A DNA stretch of 64,000 bases from Candidatus Thiodiazotropha endoloripes (GTDB lineage Bacteria; Pseudomonadota; Gammaproteobacteria; Chromatiales; Chromatiaceae): positions 2,211,834 through 2,275,833 of the forward strand of contig NZ_LVJW01000003.1 of NCBI RefSeq assembly GCF_001708965.1. Direction: 5' to 3'. Position numbers and translations under genes: made by a program. Each line of letters begins with the position of its first letter. Positions within the stretch are counted from its first letter, which is position 1. Positions 9,368 to 18,661 of the stretch are shown one piece after another. Below the pieces are notes generated by a model that saw only the letters and a program-made list of their open reading frames with translations, did not search any database and was not told the origin of the DNA.

Positions 9368-9700
9368 CTAACCGGACGGCACTGGTCGTTGTCGCTGATG
9401 CCTTCTGAGTTTAACCATCAGGTCATAGGGAAACAGCAGAGTGTCCGCGATGAAACAGAACGGCACATCCGTTGCCATCACCACCTGTTGGCCGTACAGG
9501 TAGAAATCAGAAAAACTCCTGATGAAGTTCTTTACCGCTGATTTGGTTCCCAGGTAGGGATGCAGGATATCGTGATCGTTGAGATGGACTTTCACGGTCG
9601 AGCAACCCACTGACAAGCTGATAATGGAGGCCACCAGTAGAGCTCTGTAGAATGATTGAAAGCAGCCCTTTTGGGTTTTCTTCGCTCTGAATCCTCCCAT
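9368..9700 (-). CDS. YceK/YidQ-family lipoprotein (DUF1375)
   Basis: The protein has a short basic N-terminus, a hydrophobic segment and a lipobox ending LSVGC, so it is a lipoprotein. After the Cys come a YceK-like core (HPYLGTKSA) and the conserved DVPFCFIADTLLFPYDL, hallmarks of the YceK/YidQ family of small outer-membrane lipoproteins of unknown role. The open frame extends upstream to 9724; I prefer the ATG at 9700 because GGAGG sits about 8 bases before it (the ATG at 9706 is only 2 bases from it). Confidence 0.75.
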   Translation of the reverse strand: MGGFRAKKTQKGCFQSFYRALLVASIISLSVGCSTVKVHLNDHDILHPYLGTKSAVKNFIRSFSDFYLYGQQVVMATDVPFCFIADTLLFPYDLMVKLRRHQRQRPVPSG

Positions 9701-9803
9701 CCTCATAACCTCCGTTGTCATCAATAGCCCCTGCGACGCTCATCCGCTGTCGCTTCCCTTAATCATAAAGAGTGAAAATGATTTAGACGATTCTGCGAGG
9801 TAG

Positions 9804-10184
9804 TCACCAATGAACCATCTCACCGGCATCAAACACCTGACCCGACCTGGCAAGGTGACAGTTGACAAACAGATTATTGATGGGAATCTGTGCATGCCTG
9901 GACAGGCTCTCAGCCACCGCTTTGATGTACTCGCCAATCGCTTCACGGCTGTTGAAGTCAGGGAGTAGCATCTCAACCAGCAGGGGATGAGCACTCTCAG
10001 GTTGAAACTCACTCACCTCGCCTGCCACCGCATAGTGACCAGCTGAAAGGAGATCCCAGGTAACCGTAATATGCTGCTTGTCGATGCCGCTTACGTTAGA
10101 GAAATCCTCAGTGATCCGTTGCAGGATTTCGCTGATGTCCCGCGGTTGCTCGAAAGGCAGTGATTTGATGTGAATGAACGGCAT
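9804..10184 (-). CDS. Tautomerase/MIF-superfamily protein
   Basis: The 126-residue protein begins MPFIHIKSLPF, so after Met removal it has the N-terminal proline that acts as general base in tautomerases. The helix DISEILQRITEDFSNVSGI and the strand ITVTWDLLSAGHYA fit the beta-alpha-beta fold of 5-carboxymethyl-2-hydroxymuconate isomerase or MIF-like proteins. The length corresponds to one fused pair of beta-alpha-beta units. Substrate unknown. It lies 5 bp downstream of the coiled-coil gene on the same strand. Confidence 0.7.
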   Translation of the reverse strand: MPFIHIKSLPFEQPRDISEILQRITEDFSNVSGIDKQHITVTWDLLSAGHYAVAGEVSEFQPESAHPLLVEMLLPDFNSREAIGEYIKAVAESLSRHAQIPINNLFVNCHLARSGQVFDAGEMVHW

Positions 10185-10189
10185 GCGTA

Positions 10190-10651
10190 TCAGGAGAGTA
10201 TCTGTTCCAGTTGTAACTCGGTATAGCCCGCCTCTTCACCGAACTTTTCAACCAGATCCTCTCCTGCATGTTGTCTTGCCACAGTCTTCTCCTCGTTCTG
10301 CTCCAGGTAGTACTCATAACGGCTGCGCAGATAGCCATGCCGCCGCCAGGCATCCCGTTGATTCAATCCAACCCGTGATGAGCGCTGCGACCTGAGCAGT
10401 TTTGCTGCACCACCGGGAGACTTCCGCTTTCTACGCTTTTTCTCTTTATGGCTTTCTGATTCATCCAGCTTGGTTTTCAGTTTGGCTATGGTTCGTTCAC
10501 GTTTTTCAACCACCGCCTCGAGCATCTCGATCCTGCGCTTCAGTTCAGTGACTTTTGCGCTCTTCTGCTTGACCTGTTTGCCAATGGTTTTATTCTTTTT
10601 GCTGAGCTGCTCCTTGCCGCTCTTTTTCATTTTTTTTTCTTTCTTTTTCAT
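10190..10651 (-). CDS. Lysine-rich coiled-coil protein, function unknown
   Basis: The 153-residue protein begins with a very basic tract (MKKKEKKMKKSGKEQ) and continues with a heptad-patterned helix (LKRRIEMLEAVVEKRERTI) and another basic patch (KEKKRRKRKSP). The C-terminal third (about 100-153) is less charged and may be a small helical domain. A GGAG precedes the ATG. The composition suggests nucleic-acid or membrane-surface contact, but no family is recognised. It forms a probable two-gene operon with the tautomerase. Confidence 0.6.
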   Translation of the reverse strand: MKKKEKKMKKSGKEQLSKKNKTIGKQVKQKSAKVTELKRRIEMLEAVVEKRERTIAKLKTKLDESESHKEKKRRKRKSPGGAAKLLRSQRSSRVGLNQRDAWRRHGYLRSRYEYYLEQNEEKTVARQHAGEDLVEKFGEEAGYTELQLEQILS

Positions 10652-11012
10652 ACTCCAGCCTCAATTGATCGACTCCGGCTGTATTAAACAACCAACCTAC
10701 AGATTTCTTAGATTTTGGCTTGTCAGCAGACACTAAGAGTTCGTAGTTAAATTAGTCTAGTCTGTTTTTCGCCATATGCCGGGAATCGAGCTCAATGCCG
10801 GCTTCCATTCACCTATTGCAAATGGCGAAACACCTTCTGAAACTGGACACTCCCAGGTAGATATTTCTCAGCCGGGTGAATCCAAATCCCAATCTCAGGA
10901 GTAGAGTGATAGAGATACTCAGCTGCAGTAGCCCTATCGGTGCCGGATTGTTCGAGCTAAACCGCCGGGCTCAGGCCCTCAAACCATTGAATTTCCGATC
11001 AGGAGAGACTTC
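10652..11012. other. Divergent intergenic region
   Basis: The gap of 361 bp lies between divergently transcribed genes and should hold both promoters. A 9-bp inverted repeat (TTTCGCCAT at 10767-10775, ATGGCGAAA at 10822-10830) with a 46-base spacer is the only structure I can point to. No RNA gene is recognised. Confidence 0.35.
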
Positions 11013-11609
11013 ATGGGAAAGCGAAACCTGTCACGTAGAGATTTCATAATCAATACACCCCTGGCTCCACTGGTGCTGCTGCCGCTGGGCTACACTCCCC
11101 AGGTAATGGGCGACGACGATAATAAAAGATATGGCATCAAAGGCAGGCTGGCACCGCCGCTGCAGGTGGACTACTGGATCGATGCGCAGGGTCGGCCCAG
11201 CGACTTCAAGCAGCAGCAGTTATCCGGCAAGTGGGTCTATCTGAAATGTTTTCAGAACTGGTGCCCAGGCTGTCATGAGTACGGATTCCCGGCCCTGAAA
11301 CGGGTTGCCGACGCTTTTGTTGGTGATCATCGGGTTGAGGTACTCGCCGTTCAAACCGTTTTCGAAGGCTACAGTAGTAATACCAAAGAGCATCTGCGGG
11401 AACTGCAACTGCGCTATGAACTACCGATCATGATGGGGCATGATCCGGGTGATCCGCAGACAAACACCTATCCCCGGACCATGCGGGACTACCGTACCGG
11501 GGGAACACCGTGGGTGGTGATCATCGATCCCTCAGGCAAGGTGGTGTTCAACCATTTCCATATCGAACCCGACGAGTTCATTCCTCAACTGCAAAAGATT
11601 CTGACTTGA
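11013..11609 (+). CDS. Tat-exported thioredoxin-like (TlpA/redoxin) protein
   Basis: The 198-residue protein has a twin-arginine signal (NLSRRDFIIN followed by a hydrophobic stretch) and a thioredoxin fold with the active site NWCPGCHEYG (C-P-G-C). It ends with GTPWVVIIDPSGKVV, the cis-Pro strand typical of TlpA/ResA proteins. It should act in the periplasm as a thiol-disulfide reductant, perhaps for cytochrome c or metalloprotein assembly. Tat export is unusual for this family and suggests folding before export. A GGAGA precedes the ATG. No partner gene is adjacent. Confidence 0.8.
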   Translation: MGKRNLSRRDFIINTPLAPLVLLPLGYTPQVMGDDDNKRYGIKGRLAPPLQVDYWIDAQGRPSDFKQQQLSGKWVYLKCFQNWCPGCHEYGFPALKRVADAFVGDHRVEVLAVQTVFEGYSSNTKEHLRELQLRYELPIMMGHDPGDPQTNTYPRTMRDYRTGGTPWVVIIDPSGKVVFNHFHIEPDEFIPQLQKILT

Positions 11610-11664
11610 GCGTTAGCAATGTAGGAGGTCAATCAACCTGCTAGGGCAGCGAATTGACAAAGAG

Positions 11665-12114
11665 TCAGCAAGAACAGCTTCTCAGCAGATAGCGGATCGC
11701 CTTACGATTGGTCCATGAGCTGGCCAGCCGCAGGGCCTGGTCCGAAGAGACCCAACGATATTCTCTGTGTTCATCCGCTCGCAGCTTTGGGATTCGGCGA
11801 GTGGCGAGTTGCAAAGCAAACCAGTGCTCTTTGTTGCAATGGGCTGTCCGGGCGTATCGGGCACGCCAGGCGGGAAGAATGGGAAAGCTGATCTGCTGGT
11901 GCAGATCGATCAATCGACTCCCGGCCATGATTCCGGTCTCCTCATAGAGCTCCCGTCGGGCCGCCTGTGCAGCTGACTCGCCCCACTCCAGACTGCCGGT
12001 GACCGATTGCCAGAAGTGCTTCGGCCGGACCCGGCGCATGATCAATACCTGACCAGCCAGGGTATAGACCACCACCAGCACAGACTCTGGTCGCTTATAG
12101 TCTCTGCCAGCCAT
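11665..12114 (-). CDS. nudB: Dihydroneopterin triphosphate diphosphatase
   Basis: NudB removes pyrophosphate from dihydroneopterin triphosphate in folate synthesis. The 149-residue protein opens with RPESVLVVVYT and carries the Nudix box GSLEWGESAAQAARRELYEE. The KHFWQSVTGSLEWGES context and the position next to aspS are typical of gammaproteobacterial nudB. It lies 45 bp downstream of aspS on the same strand, so it is probably co-transcribed with it. Confidence 0.9.
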   Translation of the reverse strand: MAGRDYKRPESVLVVVYTLAGQVLIMRRVRPKHFWQSVTGSLEWGESAAQAARRELYEETGIMAGSRLIDLHQQISFPILPAWRARYARTAHCNKEHWFALQLATRRIPKLRADEHREYRWVSSDQALRLASSWTNRKAIRYLLRSCSC

Positions 12115-12159
12115 ATCTCTATCTGATCATCTGGTGCTGATAGCAGCTGTCAGCGGCAA

Positions 12160-13947
12160 TCAAGCCCCCTCTTCAGCTGCTGGTTTACGTACCCGTATGG
12201 AGAGCTCCCGCAACTGATCCGGCGCCACTTCCGATGGCGCTGAGGTGAGCATGCAGGCAGCGGTCTGGGTTTTTGGAAAAGCCATTACCTCGCGAATTGA
12301 GGATGAACCGGTCAGCAGCATCACCAGACGATCGAGACCGAACGCCAATCCCCCATGGGGCGGGCAGCCGAATTTCAGAGCGCTGAGCAGAAAACCGAAC
12401 TTCTCCTCGGCCTCTTCATCGCTGATCTCCAACAGTTGGAAGATCTTCTGCTGTACATCCTGCTGGTGAATACGAATCGAACCACCACCCAGCTCAACAC
12501 CATTCATCACCATGTCATAGGCACGGGATTTACAGGCGCCTGGATCACTCTCGAGCAGCTCCAGCTGATCCAGTTTAGGGGAGGTGAAAGGATGGTGCAG
12601 CGGAGTCCAGCGGTCGTTTTGCTCATCCCGTTCGAACATCGGGAAGTCGACAACCCACAGCGGGCGCCAATCGCCCTGCATCAGCTCCATATCCTGGCCT
12701 ACCTTGACACGCAGGGCACCAAGCGCCTCATTGACCACATGGGCCTTGTCGGCACCGAAGAAGATCAGATCCCCATCCTTGGCTGCGGTACGCTCAAGGA
12801 TCGCATTCACCACCTCGTCCGGCAGGAATTTGAGAATCGGGGACTGCAGGCCTTCAATGCCCTTGGCCAGCTCATTGACTTTTATATAAGCCAGCCCTTT
12901 GGCACCGTAGATCGCCACATACTTGGTATATTCATCGATCTGTTTACGGCTCAGTGAACTACCACCTGGCACCATCATGGCCGCAACCCGGCCTTTGGCA
13001 TCCTTGGCAGGACTGGAAAAGACCTTGAACTCCACCGATTGCATCAGATCACCCAGGTCGACAAGTTCCAGAGGAACCCGCAGATCAGGACGGTCGGAAC
13101 CAAACCGGGAGATCGCCTCATCATAGGTCATGCGTGGAAATGGATTCGGCAGGTCGACATCCAGAACCTCTTTATAGAGCTGGCGAATCATCTCCTCATT
13201 GAGCTGTAAAATCTCATCCTCACTCATGAAGGAGGTCTCGATATCGAGCTGCGTGAATTCAGGCTGCCGGTCGGCGCGCAGATCCTCATCGCGGAAACAG
13301 CGCACAATCTGGTAGTAGCGGTCCATACCGGACATCATCAACAGCTGTTTGAACAACTGTGGTGATTGAGGCAGGGCAAAAAACTCGCCTGGATGGGTAC
13401 GGCTCGGCACCAGGTAGTCCCTTGCCCCTTCCGGGGTAGCTTTGGTCAGCATCGGTGTCTCGATGTCCATAAAACCCTGATCTTCGAGAAAACGACGCAG
13501 GGATTTGGTCACCTGAGCACGGACACGGATCTTCTCCAGCATTTCCGGACGACGCAGATCGATATAGCGATAGCGCAGGCGAATCTCTTCCGAAGCCTTC
13601 TCATGCTCATCGAGTTGAAATGGGGGCGTATCGGAACGGTTCAGCACTTCCAGCTCAAGACCGAGAATCTCGATCTCGCCAGTGGGCAGATCCTTGTTGA
13701 CGGTACCTTCGGGTCGGGCTCTGACCCGCCCTTTCACACGCAGCACAAACTCATTACGCACCTGCTCGGCGATTGAGAAAATCTCCGGCAGATCCGGATC
13801 ATAAACCACCTGCACCAGACCTTCACGATCTCGCAGATCGATGAAAATCACACCACCATGATCACGACGGCGATGCACCCATCCACAAATTTCAACTTCC
13901 TGGTCGATATGGGAGCTATTGATTTGTCCACAATAATGACTGCGCAT
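12160..13947 (-). CDS. aspS: Aspartate-tRNA ligase
   Basis: This class II synthetase charges tRNA with aspartate. The 595-residue length is typical of the bacterial enzyme. Visible parts are the OB-fold anticodon domain ([20 protein letters not shown]), motif 2 ([20 protein letters not shown]), the bacterial GAD insertion domain (about 290-420) and motif 3 ([13 protein letters not shown]). Whether it is discriminating or also charges tRNA-Asn cannot be judged here. It lies in the conserved order fmdB-DUF502-aspS-nudB, all on the minus strand. Confidence 0.97.
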   Translation of the reverse strand: MRSHYCGQINSSHIDQEVEICGWVHRRRDHGGVIFIDLRDREGLVQVVYDPDLPEIFSIAEQVRNEFVLRVKGRVRARPEGTVNKDLPTGEIEILGLELEVLNRSDTPPFQLDEHEKASEEIRLRYRYIDLRRPEMLEKIRVRAQVTKSLRRFLEDQGFMDIETPMLTKATPEGARDYLVPSRTHPGEFFALPQSPQLFKQLLMMSGMDRYYQIVRCFRDEDLRADRQPEFTQLDIETSFMSEDEILQLNEEMIRQLYKEVLDVDLPNPFPRMTYDEAISRFGSDRPDLRVPLELVDLGDLMQSVEFKVFSSPAKDAKGRVAAMMVPGGSSLSRKQIDEYTKYVAIYGAKGLAYIKVNELAKGIEGLQSPILKFLPDEVVNAILERTAAKDGDLIFFGADKAHVVNEALGALRVKVGQDMELMQGDWRPLWVVDFPMFERDEQNDRWTPLHHPFTSPKLDQLELLESDPGACKSRAYDMVMNGVELGGGSIRIHQQDVQQKIFQLLEISDEEAEEKFGFLLSALKFGCPPHGGLAFGLDRLVMLLTGSSSIREVMAFPKTQTAACMLTSAPSEVAPDQLRELSIRVRKPAAEEGA

Positions 13948-13995
13948 GGGTATTATCCTGTGAGATTTCGCTGGAACGGCTAAAAAGCGGGAATG

Positions 13996-14622
13996 TTACG
14001 GCTTGGCTTGCGCCTCTGCAAGCCCGGAGGTTGAGTTTACCGCTCCCATCGAGAGCAACATTTTCAATCCGTCATCCACACTCATCTCCAACTCCCGTAC
14101 TTCCTCCTTGGGTAGAAGCACGAAATAGCCCCCTGTGGGGTTGGGTGTAGTGGGAATGTAGACACTGACCAGTTCGCGCCCGAGCGCCTCCTGGATCGGA
14201 CCACTCTCCTCATTGGTGAGGAAGGCCAGGGTCCAGAGCCCCCGGCGGGGAAACTCCACCAGCACAACTTTCCGAAACGACCTGCCGTTGTCGGCAAACA
14301 TCGTCTCCACCAGCTGTTTGACTGCCGAATAGACGGATCTGACCAGTGGAATACGGGATACCATCGCCTCCCACAGTTTCACCAGACGTCGGCCGAACAG
14401 ATTTGCCGCCACCAGGCCGGTAACGAACAGTATCACCAGAGAGAGCACGACGCCCAGACCCGGGATGTGAAATCCCAGCAGACTCTCCGGGCGGTAGGCT
14501 TGTGGAAGCAGCAGCAGGCTGCGGTCCATCCAATCCACCAGCAGACTGACCACCAAATAGCTCGCCCCAAGCGGTAACCAGACCAGCAGACCCGCTACCA
14601 GGTAACGACGTAAGTATGTCAT
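13996..14622 (-). CDS. DUF502 inner-membrane protein
   Basis: The 208-residue protein has two membrane segments (about 5-27 and 50-75), the second preceded by LLGFHIPGLG, and the family motif RIPLVRSVYSAVKQL near residue 92. The C-terminal half is soluble and contains TTPNPTGGYFVLLP. DUF502 proteins are widespread next to aspS and their role is unknown. Its ATG is 20 bp after the fmdB stop. Confidence 0.85.
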   Translation of the reverse strand: MTYLRRYLVAGLLVWLPLGASYLVVSLLVDWMDRSLLLLPQAYRPESLLGFHIPGLGVVLSLVILFVTGLVAANLFGRRLVKLWEAMVSRIPLVRSVYSAVKQLVETMFADNGRSFRKVVLVEFPRRGLWTLAFLTNEESGPIQEALGRELVSVYIPTTPNPTGGYFVLLPKEEVRELEMSVDDGLKMLLSMGAVNSTSGLAEAQAKP

Positions 14623-14642
14623 TCAGAGATCCAAAAGCTGTC

Positions 14643-14903
14643 TTAACAGCCGCAAGAGCCGCCGCTACAGCCCTTTGATTTACCTGCTGATTTACCACTA
14701 TCGTGGACATTTTTCTTAGTGCCGCTCTTGAAATCCGTCTCATACCAGCCACTGCCCTTGAGACGGAATCCGGCAGCTGAGATCAGCTTTTTGAGACTCT
14801 CCTGGTTGCATTCAGGGCATTCGGTCAGGGGCTCATCGCTCATCTTCTGCATCGCCTCCAACTCATGGTCACAGGCCTGGCAACGATACTCATAAATTGG
14901 CAT
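14643..14903 (-). CDS. FmdB-family zinc-ribbon protein
   Basis: The 86-residue protein starts MPIYEYRCQACDHELE and has the paired CxxC knuckles (CQAC, CPEC) of the FmdB regulatory family, followed by a Ser/Gly/Lys tail ending in CSGGSCGC. It probably binds one zinc. It is the first gene of the fmdB-DUF502-aspS-nudB cluster. The function is inferred only at family level. Confidence 0.88.
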   Translation of the reverse strand: MPIYEYRCQACDHELEAMQKMSDEPLTECPECNQESLKKLISAAGFRLKGSGWYETDFKSGTKKNVHDSGKSAGKSKGCSGGSCGC

Positions 14904-15216
14904 TTTCGTGCTTCCTCAATATTCGGCTTCGACGACTGAATCGGGCTCAGTCACCTGGAATTGCTGAATCCTACCATATTGGGAACGACAGACTAATATT
15001 CAAGGCTATTTAAATTCTAAGCCTGACCATGGAAATTCGAAGAGAGTGTTTACCGCAATTAGACGCCAAGCACCGAAAAATGCCGTTGAACAGATGAATC
15101 AGAGTCTGGTTTGTATCTCGTTGAGTGCTTTTAAGCCGGAAAAAGATTGGAATTAATGTTGGATCAAATTCGCGCGAATTTTAGGTAATTCGCGCTCATT
15201 CGCACTGAAATACCCT
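14904..15216. repeat. Intergenic region with AATTCGCG palindrome repeats
   Basis: The 313-bp gap contains a perfect 16-bp palindrome, AAATTCGCGCGAATTT at 15166-15181. At 15188-15203 it has a minus-strand copy of GCGAATGAGCGCGAAT, in which GAAT recurs with 10-bp phasing. The same phased motif appears at 36316-36354 and in part at 19334. No gene is seen. Confidence 0.5.
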
Positions 15217-15840
15217 TCAGGTACCGTCCTCTTCCAGCTCTTTCATCTCGCGGCGGTGCCTCAGCATCTCACCCTGTCGACGGGTTATGTGTCTGATCAG
15301 CGCATCCTGATCCGAACCCCGAATCATGGTGAAATTGATCCGCACATGGTAGGGGTAGCCTTCATCTTCCCCCTCAGAGGGCTCTGTTCCAACCACTTCT
15401 CCATACGCCAGCAGGCCGGAAAATGAGGGCAGCAACAGCATCTTGACTTCCACTTTGGACCCGACTTCAACCGCTTCGGTGATATCCATTGCCAAGCCAC
15501 CGGCACTCAGATTAACCTGCCGTGAGGGCTGATCGAGCAGCTCCCGGGCTTCTGTCAGGAAACTGCGACCCAGCAGATTGATCTTTTCATCCAGCGCTTT
15601 CAGGTAGTCGGCGATATCGGTATCCCGCTGTTCGATACGATGCATTGAGGCGGAGAGGTGCTGACTGATCTCCTGCAGGCGTGTCATGACAGTAAACCGC
15701 TCCCCTGCTCTCAGCTGTTCGTCAATGCTGGTCGGTATATCGGCCACCGGGATCACCCGGTAACTCACTCGGATCGAATCGTCTATACGGAAAAACTCCC
15801 TGCGTTCATCCTGGGTTTTTTCCTGATCATCGATAGACAT
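15217..15840 (-). CDS. PilZ-domain protein with helical insertion
   Basis: The c-di-GMP-binding motifs are visible: RxxxR (R14-R18 in RREFFRIDD) and NxSxxG (VNLSAGGLAMD, near residue 130). They are separated by roughly 115 residues, far more than usual. The insert is predicted helical (RLQEISQHLSASMHRIEQRD, KALDEKINLLG), which recalls PilZ proteins with heptad-repeat helices that oligomerise. The 207-residue protein has no signal or membrane segment. It is 15 bp downstream of pomB and in line with pomA, so it may tune motor output through c-di-GMP (inference). Confidence 0.8.
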   Translation of the reverse strand: MSIDDQEKTQDERREFFRIDDSIRVSYRVIPVADIPTSIDEQLRAGERFTVMTRLQEISQHLSASMHRIEQRDTDIADYLKALDEKINLLGRSFLTEARELLDQPSRQVNLSAGGLAMDITEAVEVGSKVEVKMLLLPSFSGLLAYGEVVGTEPSEGEDEGYPYHVRINFTMIRGSDQDALIRHITRRQGEMLRHRREMKELEEDGT

Positions 15841-15855
15841 CGGTCTGGCTCCTAT

Positions 15856-16722
15856 TTATTCCTCAGGGATTTCGGTCGGTTCAGGATCGAGTTCAACATC
15901 CTCACCACGCCTGATCACCAGCTCAACCCGTCTGTTCTGAGCCCGATTTTCAGAGGTGTCATTGTCCACCAGTGGCTGGGAATCTGCATAGCCCTGGATT
16001 AGAAAACGCTCCTCTTCAATGGAGGCATTGCTCAACATGGCGTGCACCACCGTCACGGCGCGGGCTGAGGACAGCTCCCAGTTGGAGCGGAACCGCCTGG
16101 TGGAAATCGGAATATTGTCGGTATGCCCGGCGACAATGATCTTACCCGGTGTTGTGGCGATCACTTCAGTGATTTTTGAGATGACTTCAAAGAATTCCGG
16201 ATTCAGGTTGGCTCTGCCTGAGGGGAATGAACCCTTCTCCTGAATACGGATGATGATGTTGGTCGACTCTGTCTCCACATCGATCAGCCCGTCACTGATC
16301 TCAGACTCAAGCATCTCCTGCAGCTCTTCGGCCTGAGCCTGCACCTCTCGCTCCAGCTCTGCCTGCATCGCCGCCTTGGCTTCATCCACATCGGTAGCAT
16401 CCTTCGATTCCCGGTCAAGAAACTCCTGTTCCAGATCACTGGTAATCTGTCGAATGTCTTCGATCGGTGAGGGTTCCGGTTTACCGGGACTGAACTCCTG
16501 CATGATCACGCTGGTGCCCTTGACGATCTCCACGGCAGGAATCTCCCGCTGTACGCCAAAGGCATCCTTCATCGATTCCGCCATCTTCTTGAAGCGTTGC
16601 GCATCCACCTCGGCAAACGAGAGCAGCAGCACGAAGAAGCACATCAGCAGTGACATCAGATCGGCAAATGTCGCCAGCCAAGGGGGTAGCCCTTCAGGAC
16701 ATTTGGGGCACTCGTCAGCCAT
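15856..16722 (-). CDS. pomB: Flagellar motor stator protein, PomB/MotB type
   Basis: The 288-residue protein has a short cytoplasmic start rich in Cys/Pro (CPKCPEGLPPW), one membrane helix with the ion-binding aspartate (D21 in TFADLMSLLMCFF) and a periplasmic OmpA-like peptidoglycan-binding domain (IIVAGHTDNIPIS, then SNWELSSARAVTVV). The segment around the helix strongly resembles Vibrio PomB, so sodium drive is likely but unproved. It is 2 bp from pomA. Confidence 0.88.
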   Translation of the reverse strand: MADECPKCPEGLPPWLATFADLMSLLMCFFVLLLSFAEVDAQRFKKMAESMKDAFGVQREIPAVEIVKGTSVIMQEFSPGKPEPSPIEDIRQITSDLEQEFLDRESKDATDVDEAKAAMQAELEREVQAQAEELQEMLESEISDGLIDVETESTNIIIRIQEKGSFPSGRANLNPEFFEVISKITEVIATTPGKIIVAGHTDNIPISTRRFRSNWELSSARAVTVVHAMLSNASIEEERFLIQGYADSQPLVDNDTSENRAQNRRVELVIRRGEDVELDPEPTEIPEE

Positions 16723-16724
16723 CC

Positions 16725-17483
16725 TCAGCCTTCCTGTACAGGACGCTTACCGGTGGGCAGATAGGTACTCAGAAGCTGCTCCAGTACCCTTGGATTCATC
16801 CCCTCCTGAATACCTGCGATGGTTTCAATGATCAACGACTTGTTGGTCTTCTCCATGGAGCTGGCTCTGGCCAGTTTTTCCGACATCGGTGTCGCGAAGG
16901 CATTCGCGATTACTGCGCCATAGAGGGTAGTCAAAAGAGCCACCGCCATGGCAGGACCGATACTCGCCGGATCAGACATGTTCGCCAACATCTGCACCAA
17001 ACCCACCAGTGTTCCGATCATGCCCATGGCCGGTGCCATGGTGGCCATGTTTTTGAACATGGTCTGACCCACCTCATGGCGTTGAATGGTCAGATCAATA
17101 TCCTTGGTGAGTAACTTATTGACCAGCACTGGATCGTGACCATCCACACAGAGTCCGATTCCCTGTTTGAGAAAACCGTTGGATATCTCCTGCCCCTCCA
17201 ACGCCAGCAGACCGTTCTTTCTGGCGATGTCCGCCAGCTCAACCGCTTCCTCGATGAGTTTTTTGGGATCATCGGTCTTGTAGAAAAAGGCCTTCATACC
17301 GATGCTGAATGATCCCAGGAAGTCACCGAGTGACACCTGCATGAGCGTCACCATGAAGGTGCCACCCACAACGATCAGTAGCGAGGGAACATTGACAAAC
17401 AGCATGACATCGCCACCTGAAGCGATCGCCCCGATGATAATGCCGAAACCACCTAATAGACCAACCAGTGTCGCAATGTCCAC
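16725..17483 (-). CDS. pomA: Flagellar motor stator protein, PomA/MotA type
   Basis: The 252-residue protein opens MDIATLVGLLGGFGIIIGAI and has four membrane helices, with a large cytoplasmic loop between helices 2 and 3 (about 55-145). The helix 3-4 block contains GMIGTLVGLVQMLANM and ALLTTLYGAVIANAF. With PomB it forms the ion channel of the flagellar stator. The two-gene pomA-pomB order followed by a PilZ gene suggests one operon. Confidence 0.9.
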   Translation of the reverse strand: MDIATLVGLLGGFGIIIGAIASGGDVMLFVNVPSLLIVVGGTFMVTLMQVSLGDFLGSFSIGMKAFFYKTDDPKKLIEEAVELADIARKNGLLALEGQEISNGFLKQGIGLCVDGHDPVLVNKLLTKDIDLTIQRHEVGQTMFKNMATMAPAMGMIGTLVGLVQMLANMSDPASIGPAMAVALLTTLYGAVIANAFATPMSEKLARASSMEKTNKSLIIETIAGIQEGMNPRVLEQLLSTYLPTGKRPVQEG

Positions 17484-17681
17484 CTAGTTTTCTCCGAAAC
17501 TCCGTTGCCGTTATTCTGTCCATTGAGAACAAATTTCAAGCTCGGTTGTTGAGATTTGCCTCTGAACATTTAATCTGTTTGGTTTAGCGGTCAGATTAAG
17601 ACAAACTTTAATTCCTGATTGAGTCTGACAGGCTTGTTTTTTGCCCAGTCAATTAACCACAAAGAAAGGTCGGTCATAACA

Positions 17682-18530
17682 ATGACAGATAACAAAAGCA
17701 TACTGATTACCGGCTGCTCCAGCGGCATCGGTCTGTGTGTCGCCAGAGGCTTGAAGGAGCGTGGCTACGCGGTATATACCAGCGCACGCAAGGCGGAAGA
17801 CGTCAGCATGCTTCAGCAACAGGGTTTCAAGTCATACAGACTTGATCTGACGGAGAGTGCGAGTATCGCGAATACCATGGAACAGGTGCTGGAAGATACC
17901 GGCGGAACACTCTATGCACTGTTTAATAATGGTGCCTACGGCCAGGTTGGTGCAGTAGAGGACCTGAGCGTTGCGGTATTGCGTGAACAGTTCGAGACCA
18001 ACTTTTTTGGCTGGCACGACCTGACCTGCCGGGTAATCCCGGTGATGAGAGCACAGCAGACAGGACGCATCATTCAGAACAGCTCGATTCTCGGCTTCAT
18101 GACCTTGCCATACCGGGGCGCCTATGTGGCCAGCAAATATGCTCTGGAGGGACTGACAGACACCCTGCGCATGGAGTTGGCGGAATCGGGCATCAAAGTA
18201 TCACTCATTGAACCGGGTCCCATTGAGAGCCGGTTCCGCGACAATGCCCTGGCGATGTGGCAGAAAAACATCGACCCGGAGCGATCGGCGCACAGGGTAT
18301 ATTACCAATCGATGCTGCAGCGACTTCGCAAACAGGGAGCCGCGACCCCATTCACTCTGCCGGCTGAGGCCGTTTTGAAAAAAGTCATCCATGCCCTTGA
18401 AAGCCCAAAACCCAAAGTCCGCTATCCGGTCACTTTCCCTACCTACCTGTTTGGCATGCTGCGACGAGTCCTGACCAGTCGGGGCATGGACCGGGTGCTG
18501 CTCAAGGTATCCGCTAGCGGCAAACGCTGA
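17682..18530 (+). CDS. Short-chain dehydrogenase/reductase
   Basis: This classical SDR has the NAD(P)-binding TGCSSGIG (residues 10-17), NNGAYG (the NNAG variant) and the catalytic Ser-Tyr-Lys set in NSSILGF and GAYVASKYALEG. The SRFRDNA region and C-terminal extension (to 282 residues) resemble YbbO-like oxidoreductases. The open frame begins at 17619, but the ATG at 17682 has GAAAGG upstream and matches the usual SDR N-terminus. Substrate unknown. It stands alone, divergent from pomA. Confidence 0.85.
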   Translation: MTDNKSILITGCSSGIGLCVARGLKERGYAVYTSARKAEDVSMLQQQGFKSYRLDLTESASIANTMEQVLEDTGGTLYALFNNGAYGQVGAVEDLSVAVLREQFETNFFGWHDLTCRVIPVMRAQQTGRIIQNSSILGFMTLPYRGAYVASKYALEGLTDTLRMELAESGIKVSLIEPGPIESRFRDNALAMWQKNIDPERSAHRVYYQSMLQRLRKQGAATPFTLPAEAVLKKVIHALESPKPKVRYPVTFPTYLFGMLRRVLTSRGMDRVLLKVSASGKR

Positions 18531-18661
18531 GACAGCTTTTTCAGGCAGAAAAGGACCGAGCTGTTTTGCTGGCGGATGAATAGTTGCCAGGGGCAAGTTG
18601 AAGCAGCAAACCATTGTATGACATGATCCCTGACCCTTGAGCAAACCCCTGGCGGATCGTT

